Shown: in pieces, positions 17,481-26,037 of the stretch
Position numbering within the stretch: the first letter of the stretch is position 1
Layout of the letters: each line of letters starts with the position of its first letter
Source: Natrialbaceae archaeon AArc-T1-2
GTDB lineage: Archaea > Halobacteriota > Halobacteria > Halobacteriales > Natrialbaceae
Direction: 5' to 3'
Length of the DNA stretch: 64,000 nt
Assembly (NCBI RefSeq): GCF_030273315.1
Contig: NZ_CP127174.1
Coordinates: 248,001-312,000 of the forward strand
Notes under the pieces: generated by a model
Seen by the model: only the letters and a program-made list of their open reading frames with translations
Database searches by the model: none
Told to the model about the DNA's origin: nothing
Program-made: the position numbers and the translations under genes

Positions 17481-17971
17481 CTGCTCTTTTCCGTGTATGC
17501 TGTGTGGACGTCGTCACTGTGAAGTACCACGGGCACGGTGGCCCGTGGCTTCGCCGTGGTCTCTGGCGGGAAGCCAGCGGAACGACCGGTGGCGAATTTA
17601 ATTCCGCCCGCGCTTGTCTCTGGAGAGAGTCGCGTGGAACCAGTCATACCCGAACGCACCGAGAGTGCCACCGCAACAGAGGTCGTCTGTTGCTGCCGTG
17701 GCAGGTGTGTCCGTGGGCGTCCGCCCCCTCACGTGGGCGCGACACAGGCCCGGCGTCGTTCGAAAATCTTCGATTTTCGTGATCACGAAAGACGCAGTCT
17801 TTCGGACGACACCGCGTCTTACCCCGAAGTGGGTGCGCGGGTTTTGCGAGGCCGATAACGTGGGTTCCAAACTGTCGTAGGGCGTCCCGGTACTTAAAAA
17901 TCGGGACGTAGCCGAGCGTACGCGCTTCACCCCCGCCCACGGTGGGGCGGGGAACTCGCGCTGCTTTTCGT
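17481..17971. other. Structured noncoding segment, probable IS200/IS605-type or MITE remnant
   Basis: The 491 bp hold no believable gene but many hairpins: CCACGGGC (17527-17534)/GCCCGTGG (17541-17548) extended by GAAG/CTTC; CTGGC/GCCAG near 17561-17575; a 56-bp imperfect palindrome at 17755-17810; and CCCCGCCC...GGGGCGGGG near 17932-17953. Short ORFs on both strands are shadows of these repeats. The mix of GC-rich hairpins and the TTAAAAATCGGGACGTAGCC patch resembles the noncoding ends of haloarchaeal IS200/IS605 elements, but no transposase or TnpB gene is left. The identification is by resemblance only. Confidence 0.4.
17755..17810. repeat. 56-bp imperfect palindrome made of two hairpins around TGATCA
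   Basis: Hairpin 1 is CGAAAATC/GATTTTCG (17761-17779, 3-base loop), hairpin 2 is CGAAAGAC/GTCTTTCG (17786-17804, 3-base loop), and TGATCA (17780-17785) lies at the centre. The outer GTCGTT...GACGAC ends nearly match, so the whole unit is palindromic. Confidence 0.75.
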
Positions 17972-18934
17972 TTAGAGGGAGACCTGGTTCTCGAGGTCGT
18001 CGAACGACCCCGTCTCCCGGATCCGCTCGACGTTGCCCGCGACGATGTCTGCCAGTCGATCGTAGTACTTCGGAGTATGACCGGAGTTGTGAGGCGTGAT
18101 CTGGACGTTCTCGAAGTTCCAGAGAGGGTGTTCCGCCGGCAGTGGCTCGGGGTCAGTGACGTCGAGCGACGCCCCTCGGATCCAACTCGAGCGAAGCGCC
18201 TCGACGAGCGCGTCGGTCTCGACGACCGGGCCGCGGGCGACGTTCACGACCACCGCCTCGGGCGGGATCGTCACCAGCGCATCCCGGTCGATCAGTCCGC
18301 GCGTCGTCTCCGTCAACGGACAGGCAAGCACCAGGTAGTCCGTCCGTGCGAGCGCCTCGTGGAGTTCGTCGAATCCGTACACCTCGTCCGTCGGTCCACC
18401 CTTCTCGGGAGTGTACCTGATTCCGATCGTCTCGACGTCGAACGACTCGAGGCGATCGACGACCGCCCGTCCGATCGCACCGAGGCCGACCACGGTGACG
18501 GTCGACCCCTGCAACTCGTGGGCCTGGTAGTGGCGCCACTCCCGGCGCCGTTGCTGGCGCGCGGCGACGTGGAACCGTCGCGTAAAGAAGAGGATCGATC
18601 CCAGCACGTGCTCGCCCATGTTCGGTCCGTGGACGCCGGAGGCGTTCGTCACCGTCACGTCCCGGTCGTTGAGCCCCTCGATCGGGAGATGGCCCGTCCC
18701 CGCGTACGCACACGCGAACACCTCGAGACGCTCGGCGACCTCGAGTAGCTCCGGGTCGAGGGTCATCCCGGTAACGAAGCGTGCGTCCTGAATCGCCTCG
18801 CGTTCCTCGTGTGGCGTTCGGGCGAGTCGAACGGTCGTCCCGGGAAGGCGTTCGCGAATCGCATCCGCGTACTGCTCGACCGGCGTGCCGTGTGTCCCTT
18901 TCCGGAGCACGACGACGTCGAAGTCATCGACCAT
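17972..18934 (-). CDS. D-2-hydroxyacid dehydrogenase
   Basis: About 320 residues from MVDDFDVVVLRKGTHGTPVE (a GTG three codons upstream is possible). The Rossmann signature VGLGAIGRAV lies at about 150-159; the catalytic Arg, Glu and His are expected in VVNVARGPVV (about 235), DVTDPEPLP (about 263) and ITPHNSGHT (about 283). It should oxidise or reduce a 2-hydroxy/2-oxo acid with NAD(P)H. Members are common in haloarchaea, and the substrate cannot be read from sequence. Divergent from the geranylgeranyl-reductase-like gene. Confidence 0.85.
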   Translation of the reverse strand: MVDDFDVVVLRKGTHGTPVEQYADAIRERLPGTTVRLARTPHEEREAIQDARFVTGMTLDPELLEVAERLEVFACAYAGTGHLPIEGLNDRDVTVTNASGVHGPNMGEHVLGSILFFTRRFHVAARQQRRREWRHYQAHELQGSTVTVVGLGAIGRAVVDRLESFDVETIGIRYTPEKGGPTDEVYGFDELHEALARTDYLVLACPLTETTRGLIDRDALVTIPPEAVVVNVARGPVVETDALVEALRSSWIRGASLDVTDPEPLPAEHPLWNFENVQITPHNSGHTPKYYDRLADIVAGNVERIRETGSFDDLENQVSL

Positions 18935-19001
18935 GGCTGACACTCAAACCGATCGGTCAAGAACCTGTTGGCAACCGGTCCGACTGGTCGGTTCCAGACA
19001 C

Positions 19002-19031
19002 TTTAATACGCACCGTTGAGTTCAAACGGTG
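19002..19031 (+). promoter_or_regulatory. TATA box plus 7-bp inverted repeat before reductase gene
   Basis: TTTAATA (19002-19008) lies about 28 bases before the ATG at 19033, fitting a leaderless transcript. CACCGTT (19011-19017) and AACGGTG (19025-19031) form a perfect inverted repeat with a 7-base spacer between the TATA box and the start codon, in a position where a bound repressor would block transcription. Confidence 0.55.
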
Positions 19032-19032
19032 T

Positions 19033-20406
19033 ATGGAACGCGTAGACGTCGCGATCGTCGGCGGCGGTCCGGCGGGATCGTCGGCGGCCGAGCGGGCCGC
19101 TGCCCACGGTGCCGAGACGGTCCTCTTCGAACAGGGGGTTCCGCGAGAGGACCGAGACGAGCCGGGGCCGGACTCGACCGACGCCGCCGGAATGCTCGAT
19201 TACTGGGTCGACATCATGGATCTCGATCATCGGGAGATTCCCGACGAGGTGATCCTACAGGAACTCGACGGCGCGGACTTCATCGGCCCCAGCGAGTCCG
19301 TTGCGTTGAACACGACTGGGATCGACGCCACCTATCCCGGGTTCGGGTACACTTTCCACCGAGCCCGGATGGACGACTGGCTCCACGAGCGAGCCGCCGA
19401 AGCCGGCGCAGACCTGCGAGTCGGCACGGGCGTGACCGACCTCGAGACCGACCTCTCCGGACCGACGCATACCCTGACGCTGTCGACCGGCGAGGAAGTC
19501 GAGGCCGACTACGTCGTCCTCGCGGACGGCCCCCAACGCCGGGTCACGCTCGAGGCGCTCGATCAGTTCACGCCGCCCGGCCGGACGATCTCGGAACACC
19601 TCTCCCCGCCGGAGGCAAACCACATCGCCTACCAGGAGTACCGCGAGTTCCCCGAGGAACTGTTCGAGGAAGACCGGATCAAGTTCTGGTGGGGGTACAT
19701 GCCCGGCGAGACGGCGTACCCGTGGGTGTTTCCGAACGACGGGACCGTCGCCCGCGTCGGGCTGACGATGCCCATCGGCATGGACCTCGCAGCGGTCGAC
19801 GACCCCGCCTCCTACGCTCTGCTCGAGCCGACCGACGAAGACATTCCCACGGGGGCGGAGTACGTCCGTCGGCTGCTCGAGTTCGAGTACGGCGACGAGT
19901 ACGACGTCGAGGAGGACTTCCCGCTCGTCGAGGACCGGGGCAAGTCTCGAGGCACCGAGACGTATCCGATCTCCTCGACGCGGCCGATCGACTCGCCGGT
20001 GAACGCGAACATTGCCGTCGCCGGTGGCGCGATGGGGACGACGTCGGCGTTTCACGAGGGCGGCTACCACGTCGCCGTCCGGACCGGCAAGATCGCCGGC
20101 CGGCTCGCTGCGACCGACTCCTTGCAGGGGTACAACGAGATCTGGAAACGTGCGATCGGCGAGGAGATCCGCCGCAACGTCGCCTTCGCCGACATCGTCG
20201 AGGAGTACGAGCCGACAGATTGGGACCGTGCGTTCGAGATCGTCGACGGGATGACCGCGGCCACGGACCTCGAGGGGCCGCTGCTGAAAAAGAAGTACTC
20301 GGCCGGCATCGGCGCGACGAGACTCGTCGCCGCCTACAAGAAACGAAAGTTCGAGTATCGCGACGCTCACTACGTCCAGTTCCGCGAGGACGAGTACGTT
20401 ATCTGA
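19033..20406 (+). CDS. Geranylgeranyl-reductase-family FAD oxidoreductase
   Basis: 457 residues from MERVDVAIVGGGPAGSSAAE; the frame is open upstream but the dinucleotide-binding motif fixes this start. GxGPAGS (10-17) binds FAD; the family signatures DGPQRRVT (about 165) and the late G-G-A-M-G...E-G-G-Y-H region (about 335) are present, followed by a helical C-terminal part with AGRLAATDSLQGYNEIWKRA and EEIRRNVAFADIVEEYEP. This fits digeranylgeranylglycerophospholipid reductases or related enzymes, which saturate isoprenoid chains of archaeal lipids or menaquinone. A palindromic site sits in its 5' region. Exact substrate is uncertain because haloarchaea carry several paralogues. Confidence 0.8.
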   Translation: MERVDVAIVGGGPAGSSAAERAAAHGAETVLFEQGVPREDRDEPGPDSTDAAGMLDYWVDIMDLDHREIPDEVILQELDGADFIGPSESVALNTTGIDATYPGFGYTFHRARMDDWLHERAAEAGADLRVGTGVTDLETDLSGPTHTLTLSTGEEVEADYVVLADGPQRRVTLEALDQFTPPGRTISEHLSPPEANHIAYQEYREFPEELFEEDRIKFWWGYMPGETAYPWVFPNDGTVARVGLTMPIGMDLAAVDDPASYALLEPTDEDIPTGAEYVRRLLEFEYGDEYDVEEDFPLVEDRGKSRGTETYPISSTRPIDSPVNANIAVAGGAMGTTSAFHEGGYHVAVRTGKIAGRLAATDSLQGYNEIWKRAIGEEIRRNVAFADIVEEYEPTDWDRAFEIVDGMTAATDLEGPLLKKKYSAGIGATRLVAAYKKRKFEYRDAHYVQFREDEYVI

Positions 20407-20889
20407 TCTCTCATCCGGATCTCCTGCGAGGGTCCGAGGAGAAGGCTTTAGCCCGTCGACGACCTACGTGGAGTGCGTGCCTTAGTCCCCGTCCGAGCCG
20501 ACCCACTCGGGTGCGATGACGGAACGGCGAACCCGGGCGCGCGACACTTGCGACTCGACGGCGTCGCCGTCTCGGAGGCGGTGCCGACAGACGCCGCCCG
20601 CCCGGCACGAGGGTTAGCCAGCCGACGCGGCACGCCGCCACGGGATGAGGCTGGACGTTAGTGTTCCGGGCGCACATTTCAAATATGCTATGAGTATCAT
20701 TTATGAATAATATGGTGATTGTCTTCGTTGGGGTGGTTGTGACTTAAATTTTCTACTGAGAGCTACTTCACTGACTTATTCACCGTATTTGGGATGAAAT
20801 TAACTCCTTGAGAATGATTTATGCACTCTTCATATCTCCACATCCCTGTCAGCAGTATGCTTTTGCGGGAGTAGCAGCAACGTGTAGGT
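20407..20889. other. Intergenic with sharp GC-to-AT change and direct repeat
   Basis: The first half (20407-20660) is GC-rich with short inverted segments and no convincing gene. The second half (20673-20889) is strongly AT-rich and leads to the toxin-antitoxin pair; its promoter may be in TTTATGAATAATATGG or AATGATTTATGCAC. A 14-bp repeat at 20659-20672 sits exactly at the change of composition. Confidence 0.55.
20659..20672. repeat. 14-bp direct repeat, left copy (TAGTGTTCCGGGCG)
   Basis: Identical to 21613-21626. The sequences following each copy (CACATTTC and ATACATTTTC) are also similar. The two copies bracket the AT-rich DUF433/DUF5615 module. Confidence 0.8.
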
Positions 20890-21183
20890 ATGTCCGAGGG
20901 AGAATCCCGGCGGATCGCACACGAGCTAATGAGCGAGCCCCACATCCGTGGCCGCCGAGTCAGCGTCCGTCAGGTGTACGCCCTGATCGAAGAGCGTGGC
21001 GAAGATCCCGAGGCTGTCGCTGATCGGTACGATCTCGACGTAGCTGACGTGTATCACGCGCTGGCGTACTATCACGACCATCCGCGGGAGATCCATACTG
21101 TAGAGCAGGCACGTGAAGACGCCATGGAAGAGTTCCGCCGATCCATCAGTCGTCCTGAAGGCGTCGATCCGGACGCCGTCTGA
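20890..21183 (+). CDS. DUF433-family antitoxin
   Basis: 97 residues with the DUF433 core: MSEPHIRGRRVSVRQVYALI, then EERGEDPEAVADRYDLDVAD and VYHALAYYHDHPREIHTVEQ. This is a small winged-helix domain that commonly pairs with a PIN-like (DUF5615) toxin. The TGA stop is one base from the ATG of the partner gene. It probably represses its own operon and neutralises the downstream ribonuclease-fold protein. The gene lies in an AT-rich patch between direct repeats, unlike its neighbours. Confidence 0.85.
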   Translation: MSEGESRRIAHELMSEPHIRGRRVSVRQVYALIEERGEDPEAVADRYDLDVADVYHALAYYHDHPREIHTVEQAREDAMEEFRRSISRPEGVDPDAV

Positions 21184-21184
21184 A

Positions 21185-21529
21185 ATGAGCGAGTGGCGCT
21201 TTCTACTCGACGAGAACATTGATCCGAAGACAGCGACGTATTTAGAGAAGGAAGAAATCCACGCTGAGCACGTCCGTGACGCGCTCTGGCAGGGAGCCGA
21301 GGACAAAGCGGATGTTCTACCGTACGCCCGAGAACACGAACTGATTATCGTGACGAGTGACGTGAAAGATTTCGGTGGATTACCATCTGACGTTCACTCA
21401 GGCATTGTTCTCCTCTACGATGATACAATGCCAGCATACCAGGTTGCGGCTGGCCTTATTACAATGACCGATGCGTACCAGAACCGGAATTCGTTCAGGG
21501 GGCGTGAGGAACTCGATGCATGGATTTGA
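21185..21529 (+). CDS. DUF5615 PIN-like toxin
   Basis: 114 residues. The N-terminal FLLDENIDPKTATYLEK carries the first acidic residues of the PIN-like fold (Asp-Glu-Asn), DKADVLPYAREHELIIVTSD the middle acidic pair and HSGIVLLYDD the last strand. Proteins of this family are small ribonuclease-like partners of DUF433 antitoxins. The start at 21185 follows the antitoxin stop by one base, so both are co-translated. Activity is inferred from the family. Confidence 0.85.
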   Translation: MSEWRFLLDENIDPKTATYLEKEEIHAEHVRDALWQGAEDKADVLPYAREHELIIVTSDVKDFGGLPSDVHSGIVLLYDDTMPAYQVAAGLITMTDAYQNRNSFRGREELDAWI

Positions 21530-21612
21530 ATGGATATGCTGATTTTACGCATTTGAGCGCCTCAGATGATCTAATACACTTCCACCGAGACTACTAGTAG
21601 ATTGTCGCTCGG

Positions 21613-21626
21613 TAGTGTTCCGGGCG
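21613..21626. repeat. 14-bp direct repeat, right copy
   Basis: TAGTGTTCCGGGCG, same as 20659-20672. It closes the segment holding the toxin-antitoxin pair and sits just before GC-rich sequence resumes. Confidence 0.8.
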
Positions 21627-21765
21627 ATACATTTTCGGTGCAGTATCCGACGTCGGTAAGTGGCGTCGCCAAGAACGATGGTCGATCAGCGCCTACTGGA
21701 ACACGTGACTGTCGAACGAGGTACGAGTACGAGTCAACGACGCGAACGCACCGGTCGGTGAGACC

Positions 21766-23451
21766 GTGACCGCGCTGACCAGACGGATCGCGATCTACGT
21801 CGGCTCCTTGCTCGCATTGGTCGCGGCGTATACGGTCGTCTATCGGTGGGGAATGGCGACGTTCGAAGGGGAGCCGAGGACGTGGTACGGCGCACTCGAG
21901 ATCGTCGTCCAGTCGATGACGACGACGGGGTACGGACAGGACGCGCCGTGGGAAACCCCACAGATGACGATCCTCATGGTCGTGATCCAGCTGACCGGGA
22001 TCACGTATCTCTTCGTCGCGTTTCCGCTGTTCGTCGTCCCCTGGCTGGAGACGCTCGTGCAGCCGTCGGCGCCCGAGGATGCCGACGAACTCGAAGACCA
22101 CGTCGTCATCGTCGGATATACGGAACTCTGTGCGTCGCTCGTCGACGAACTTGAGTCGAACGAGACGCCGTACGTCGTCCTCGAGGCCGACGCCGAAAGC
22201 GCACAGGAGCTGTACGACGACGGAATCCGCGTGCTTCACCGCGACCCCACCACGGACGCGGCGCTCGAGGCCGCCCGCGTCGAGAGCGCACTCGCGATCG
22301 TCATCGACGCGACCGAAGACGAGTTCGTCAGCACCATCCTCGCGATCGGTGAGCGAAATCCCGACGTGGCGATTCTCGCGCTCATCGAGGATCCGTCTCG
22401 CGCGCGATATCTGCGATACGCCGGCGTCGACGAGACCCTCTCGCCAAAACACCGCCTCGGAAAGGCGCTCGGAGACAAGGTACGCGGCGTCGTCGATGTC
22501 GATATAGACGACGCAGACGAACCCGGAGAGAGCCTCCACGTCGCGGAGTATCCGATCGACCACGACAGCGAGTTCTTCGCCGTCCCGCTCGAGGACGTCC
22601 GTCGGATCGAACGAACGGGGGTGACGGTACTCGGCGCCTGGGTTCGTGGCGACTTCGTCACGACGCTGTCGGACGGCGTCCACACCGACGAAAACACGAC
22701 GGTGCTCGTCGCCGGAACCCAGTCCCAATTCGAGGCGGTCGCCGAACGGGTCGGCTCGAGGGGCCGTCACTACCGTTCGACCTCGGATCCCGTCCTCGTG
22801 GTCGGCTCGGACGCTATCGGTTCGACCGCCGTTGGCAGCCTCGAACGCGCCGGGCTCGAGACGGTGCTCGTCGAACGGGACGGCGAAACGTCGGTCGGTC
22901 ACGGCGATCCGACGACCGAAGACACGCGGTACGAGGCGGACGTCGTCGGCGATCCGACGGCCGAAGAAACGTTCCACGAGGCGGGGATAGAAGACGCTCG
23001 AACGGTCGTCATTGCGCTCGAAGACGGCGACGACGCCATCCTGACGGCACTCGTCGCGCGAGAGCTCAACCCGGAAGCACAGATCCTCTCGGCGATCGGT
23101 CGGAAAGAGAACGTGAGTCGGCTTCGAGCCGCGGGCGTAGATTACGTGCTCGCGCTGCCGAACGTCGCCGGCCGAATGGTTACCGATACCATCTTCGAAG
23201 GCGACGCCATGGCCTTCGACGAGCAGCTTCGACTCGTTCGCGTCGACGCCTCGCCGCTCGCCGGCAAGCGGGTACGGCCGGAGGCGATACGAACACGGAC
23301 CGGCTGTGCGGTCCTCGCACTCGAGCGCGACGGGGGGTGTCGTACCGACGTCGACGACCGCCTCGTCGAACGCGGTGATTCTCTCGTCGTCGCCGGATCA
23401 GATCGAGAACTCGAGCAGTTACGGGACCGATTGCCGGACGTGGCGACGTAG
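21766..23451 (+). CDS. Two-helix potassium channel with two RCK/TrkA domains
   Basis: 561 residues from a GTG start. The N-terminus has TM1 (about 7-28), a pore loop with the selectivity filter TTTGYGQD (about 52-59) and TM2 (about 65-95). Two RCK regions follow: an N-terminal one starting HVVIVGYTELCASLVDELES and a second starting VLVVGSDAIGSTAVGSLERA, each with a TrkA-C-like end (the last is around 475-555). The first RCK glycine motif is changed (GYTELC rather than GxGxxG), which may weaken nucleotide binding. It probably gates K+ flow in response to a ligand, and is followed by DUF2270 and TrkH genes, so this is a potassium-homeostasis cluster. Confidence 0.85.
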   Translation: MTALTRRIAIYVGSLLALVAAYTVVYRWGMATFEGEPRTWYGALEIVVQSMTTTGYGQDAPWETPQMTILMVVIQLTGITYLFVAFPLFVVPWLETLVQPSAPEDADELEDHVVIVGYTELCASLVDELESNETPYVVLEADAESAQELYDDGIRVLHRDPTTDAALEAARVESALAIVIDATEDEFVSTILAIGERNPDVAILALIEDPSRARYLRYAGVDETLSPKHRLGKALGDKVRGVVDVDIDDADEPGESLHVAEYPIDHDSEFFAVPLEDVRRIERTGVTVLGAWVRGDFVTTLSDGVHTDENTTVLVAGTQSQFEAVAERVGSRGRHYRSTSDPVLVVGSDAIGSTAVGSLERAGLETVLVERDGETSVGHGDPTTEDTRYEADVVGDPTAEETFHEAGIEDARTVVIALEDGDDAILTALVARELNPEAQILSAIGRKENVSRLRAAGVDYVLALPNVAGRMVTDTIFEGDAMAFDEQLRLVRVDASPLAGKRVRPEAIRTRTGCAVLALERDGGCRTDVDDRLVERGDSLVVAGSDRELEQLRDRLPDVAT

Positions 23452-23547
23452 CGAAGTCTCCTCGTCGGCGCGAATGGACGGTGTCGGGTCGGAGCCACGC
23501 TCATCCAGGGAACAGATCGTTGTGCCCCCGACTCGTCACTCGCGCCT

Positions 23548-24252
23548 ATGAGCGACGGAACGGGTGGGTTCGATCCCGAAGATCCCGAAGAGAAAGCGAT
23601 CGGCAGAGAGATGGTCGATCAGAGTACCGGACTCGGGTCCATCGCTGCACACCTGTACCGCGGCGAGGTCGAACGAACCGTCGAGTGGCGCGACCGGCTC
23701 GACACCACCACGGACTGGGCGGTGACCGTCATGTCTGCTATCGTCGCGTACTCGTTCTCGGGCGAGATCTCTCACGCGGTGATTCTGGCCGGAGTCATGA
23801 TGGGAACGGTCTTCCTCCTCATCGAGGCGCGGCGCTTTCGCGACTACGACATCTGGCGATCGCGGGTACGATCCTTACAGGAGAACCTCTTCGCGAACGC
23901 GCTCGATCCGTCCCAGGGCGTCGAACACGACGCGTGGCGGGCACAGCTTAGTCAGGATTACCGCGATCCAGAGCCGAAGATCAGCTATCGTGGTGCGCTC
24001 GCCCACCGCTTGCGTCGGGTCTATCTCCCGTTGATCGCGGCGATGCTTCTGGCCTGGCTCTTCCACCTTTGGGCGTTCAACCCGGACGAGCCGTTTCCCG
24101 AGAGCGCAGGACTTCCCGGCGTCTCCGGAACGGTCGTCGTCGCCGTCGTTGCGCTCTACGTCGCTGTGTTACTCGTCGCTGCGATCCCGCTGTCGCCGAA
24201 AGGGCGTGGCGAGTCGGGAGCCGCCGACCACGGCGAACTCGAGGAGTCCTGA
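23548..24252 (+). CDS. DUF2270 membrane protein
   Basis: 234 residues. The conserved cytosolic N-terminus (GLGSIAAHLYRGEVERTVEW) leads into helices at about 55-75 and 78-95, a linker with RRFRDYDIWRSRVRSLQENL, and two more helices at about 165-185 and 195-218. This matches DUF2270, a family of four-helix membrane proteins frequently near transport genes. It lies between the K+ channel and trkH, all on the plus strand, which suggests a link to potassium or osmotic control; direct function is unknown. Confidence 0.8.
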   Translation: MSDGTGGFDPEDPEEKAIGREMVDQSTGLGSIAAHLYRGEVERTVEWRDRLDTTTDWAVTVMSAIVAYSFSGEISHAVILAGVMMGTVFLLIEARRFRDYDIWRSRVRSLQENLFANALDPSQGVEHDAWRAQLSQDYRDPEPKISYRGALAHRLRRVYLPLIAAMLLAWLFHLWAFNPDEPFPESAGLPGVSGTVVVAVVALYVAVLLVAAIPLSPKGRGESGAADHGELEES

Positions 24253-24360
24253 GGGGTGTCGTCGCACGCGCTGGAGAACGACGCGACATTCGACGAGCAC
24301 ATTCACGCCGTGTGTATTCAGAACCATTATTTCCCCCGGCGACACAGGTGTCCCCAGCCG

Positions 24361-25890
24361 ATGAGAATTCGCGTCGACTGGCGCTCGAGCTGTAGCCTGA
24401 CGGGGACGGTGCTGAAGTGGATCGCCGTTCCGCTCGTGGCTCCACTCGCACTGGCTGCGTTCGACGGCGACCCCATCCTCCCGTTTCTCGTTGCGATCGT
24501 GGTGACGGCCGTCGCTGGGATCTCCCTCGAGCGGTTGAGCGACGATCGCGACCTCCGACAACGCGAAGGGTTCCTGATGGTCGCGCTGACCTGGCTCGGC
24601 GTCGCGGCCGTCGGCGCGATCCCGTTTTTCATCGTCGGGCTCACGGCGGATGGAAACTCCGCGTTTGCCGGCCCCGTCGGAGGACTGGTCAACGCCCTCT
24701 TCGAGAGCACGAGCGGGTTGACGACGACGGGGGCGACCGTCATGAGCGGCTGGGACTTCGAGAATCAGCCCCGGGCGATCTTGCTCTGGCGACAGCTCAT
24801 CCAGTGGCTCGGCGGACTCGGCATCCTGATCGTCGCGATCGGGCTGCTCTCGAACCTGATGGTCGGTGGCGCTCAACTGATGGAGACCGAGACCCAGTCA
24901 CGGAACGTGACCAAGCTGACGCCGGAGATCGCGAGTACCGCCCGGCTCATCTGGGGACTGTACGTCGCGATCACCATCCTCGCTGCGACGACGTTTTACG
25001 CGTTACACCTCGTCGGGCTCGCGCCCAACATGGATCTCTTCAATGCGGTGTCACACGCGTTCACGAGCGTCGCGACCGCCGGCTTCTCGCCCGAACCCGA
25101 GAGCATCGGTGCGTTCGCGCCGATCGTCCAGTGGGCGGTGCTGCCGTTTATGATCCTCGGCGCGACCAACTTCGTCCTGCTGTACTATCTCACGCAGGGT
25201 GAGTTCGAACGTCCGCTTGAGTCCGAAGAGCTTCGGTTCTATCTCGGCCTCATCGTCTTCTTCAGCGTGATCGTCACCGTCATCATCGGTCTCGATCCGG
25301 ACGTCGAGAAAGGGTTCGAGGCGACGATCAGACACGGCGTTTTCAACGTCGTCTCGATCGTGACGACGACGGGGTACGCCTCGGCGGACTTCGACCTCTG
25401 GACGGCCGGGGCGAAACATGTCCTCTTTCTGTGTATGTTCCTCGGCGGGATGGCCGGGAGCACGACCTGTTCGATCAAGACGCTTCGCTGGCTCGTGATC
25501 CTCAAGGGGCTGTACCGCAACTTCTTTACGGCGATTCACCCGAGTGCGGTGCGGCCGATCCGGCTCGGCGACAGCATCGTTGACGAAGAGACGGTCAACG
25601 ACATCTTCGCCTACGTCATGCTCGCGATCGTCATCTTCTTCCTGCTGACGTTGTTCGTCGTCGTCGACGCCGCCAGAGCTAGCACGACCGTCACCGAGTT
25701 CGAGGCACTCGGCGCGTCCGCCTCGATCTTTCTGAACATCGGACCGGCGTTCGGCATGGCCGGACCGATGGACAACTACGCCGGCTTTCCCGTTACGACG
25801 CGTGCCGTCATGGTGATCATGATGTGGATCGGCCGCATCGAGATCATCCCCGTGCTCGTGTTGTTGCTGCCGGCGTACTGGCGATCCTGA
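24361..25890 (+). CDS. trkH: TrkH-family potassium uptake protein
   Basis: 509 residues from MRIRVDWRSSCSLTGTVLKW; the frame is open upstream, but a TATA-like ATTATTT lies about 30 bases before this ATG. The four pore-loop repeats of Trk/Ktr transporters are visible: TSGLTTTGATV, TSVATAGFSP, VTTTGYASADF and a final GPAFGMAGPM. Multiple helices flank each loop. It imports K+, a major osmolyte in haloarchaea, and normally works with TrkA/RCK subunits; here the RCK domains are on the upstream channel, and a separate trkA gene is not adjacent. Confidence 0.9.
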   Translation: MRIRVDWRSSCSLTGTVLKWIAVPLVAPLALAAFDGDPILPFLVAIVVTAVAGISLERLSDDRDLRQREGFLMVALTWLGVAAVGAIPFFIVGLTADGNSAFAGPVGGLVNALFESTSGLTTTGATVMSGWDFENQPRAILLWRQLIQWLGGLGILIVAIGLLSNLMVGGAQLMETETQSRNVTKLTPEIASTARLIWGLYVAITILAATTFYALHLVGLAPNMDLFNAVSHAFTSVATAGFSPEPESIGAFAPIVQWAVLPFMILGATNFVLLYYLTQGEFERPLESEELRFYLGLIVFFSVIVTVIIGLDPDVEKGFEATIRHGVFNVVSIVTTTGYASADFDLWTAGAKHVLFLCMFLGGMAGSTTCSIKTLRWLVILKGLYRNFFTAIHPSAVRPIRLGDSIVDEETVNDIFAYVMLAIVIFFLLTLFVVVDAARASTTVTEFEALGASASIFLNIGPAFGMAGPMDNYAGFPVTTRAVMVIMMWIGRIEIIPVLVLLLPAYWRS

Positions 25891-25998
25891 TACTGTCGGT
25901 CATACATACGTAACCCGCCCGCGAGAGCGGACGGGCTGACACCCGCTGCACCGCCGGTTGTGGCACACACCAGTTCACCGGTCCATGACCGACAGTAT
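25890..25998. mobile_element. 109-bp MITE-like element, copy A
   Basis: Bounded by perfect 14-bp inverted repeats: ATACTGTCGGTCAT (25890-25903) and ATGACCGACAGTAT (25985-25998). The right 30 bases, read on the minus strand, are identical to the left 30 bases of copy B at 28465. The interior is GC-rich and noncoding. It begins at the last base of the trkH stop codon. Confidence 0.75.
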
Positions 25999-26037
25999 GA
26001 CCGGACCCAGACCGCGGCCGACCGCGTCCTCGATCAG

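Noticed and set aside
21571-22977. Long minus-strand frame opposite the potassium channel gene
   Set aside because: Antisense shadow; the plus-strand channel has filter and RCK motifs.
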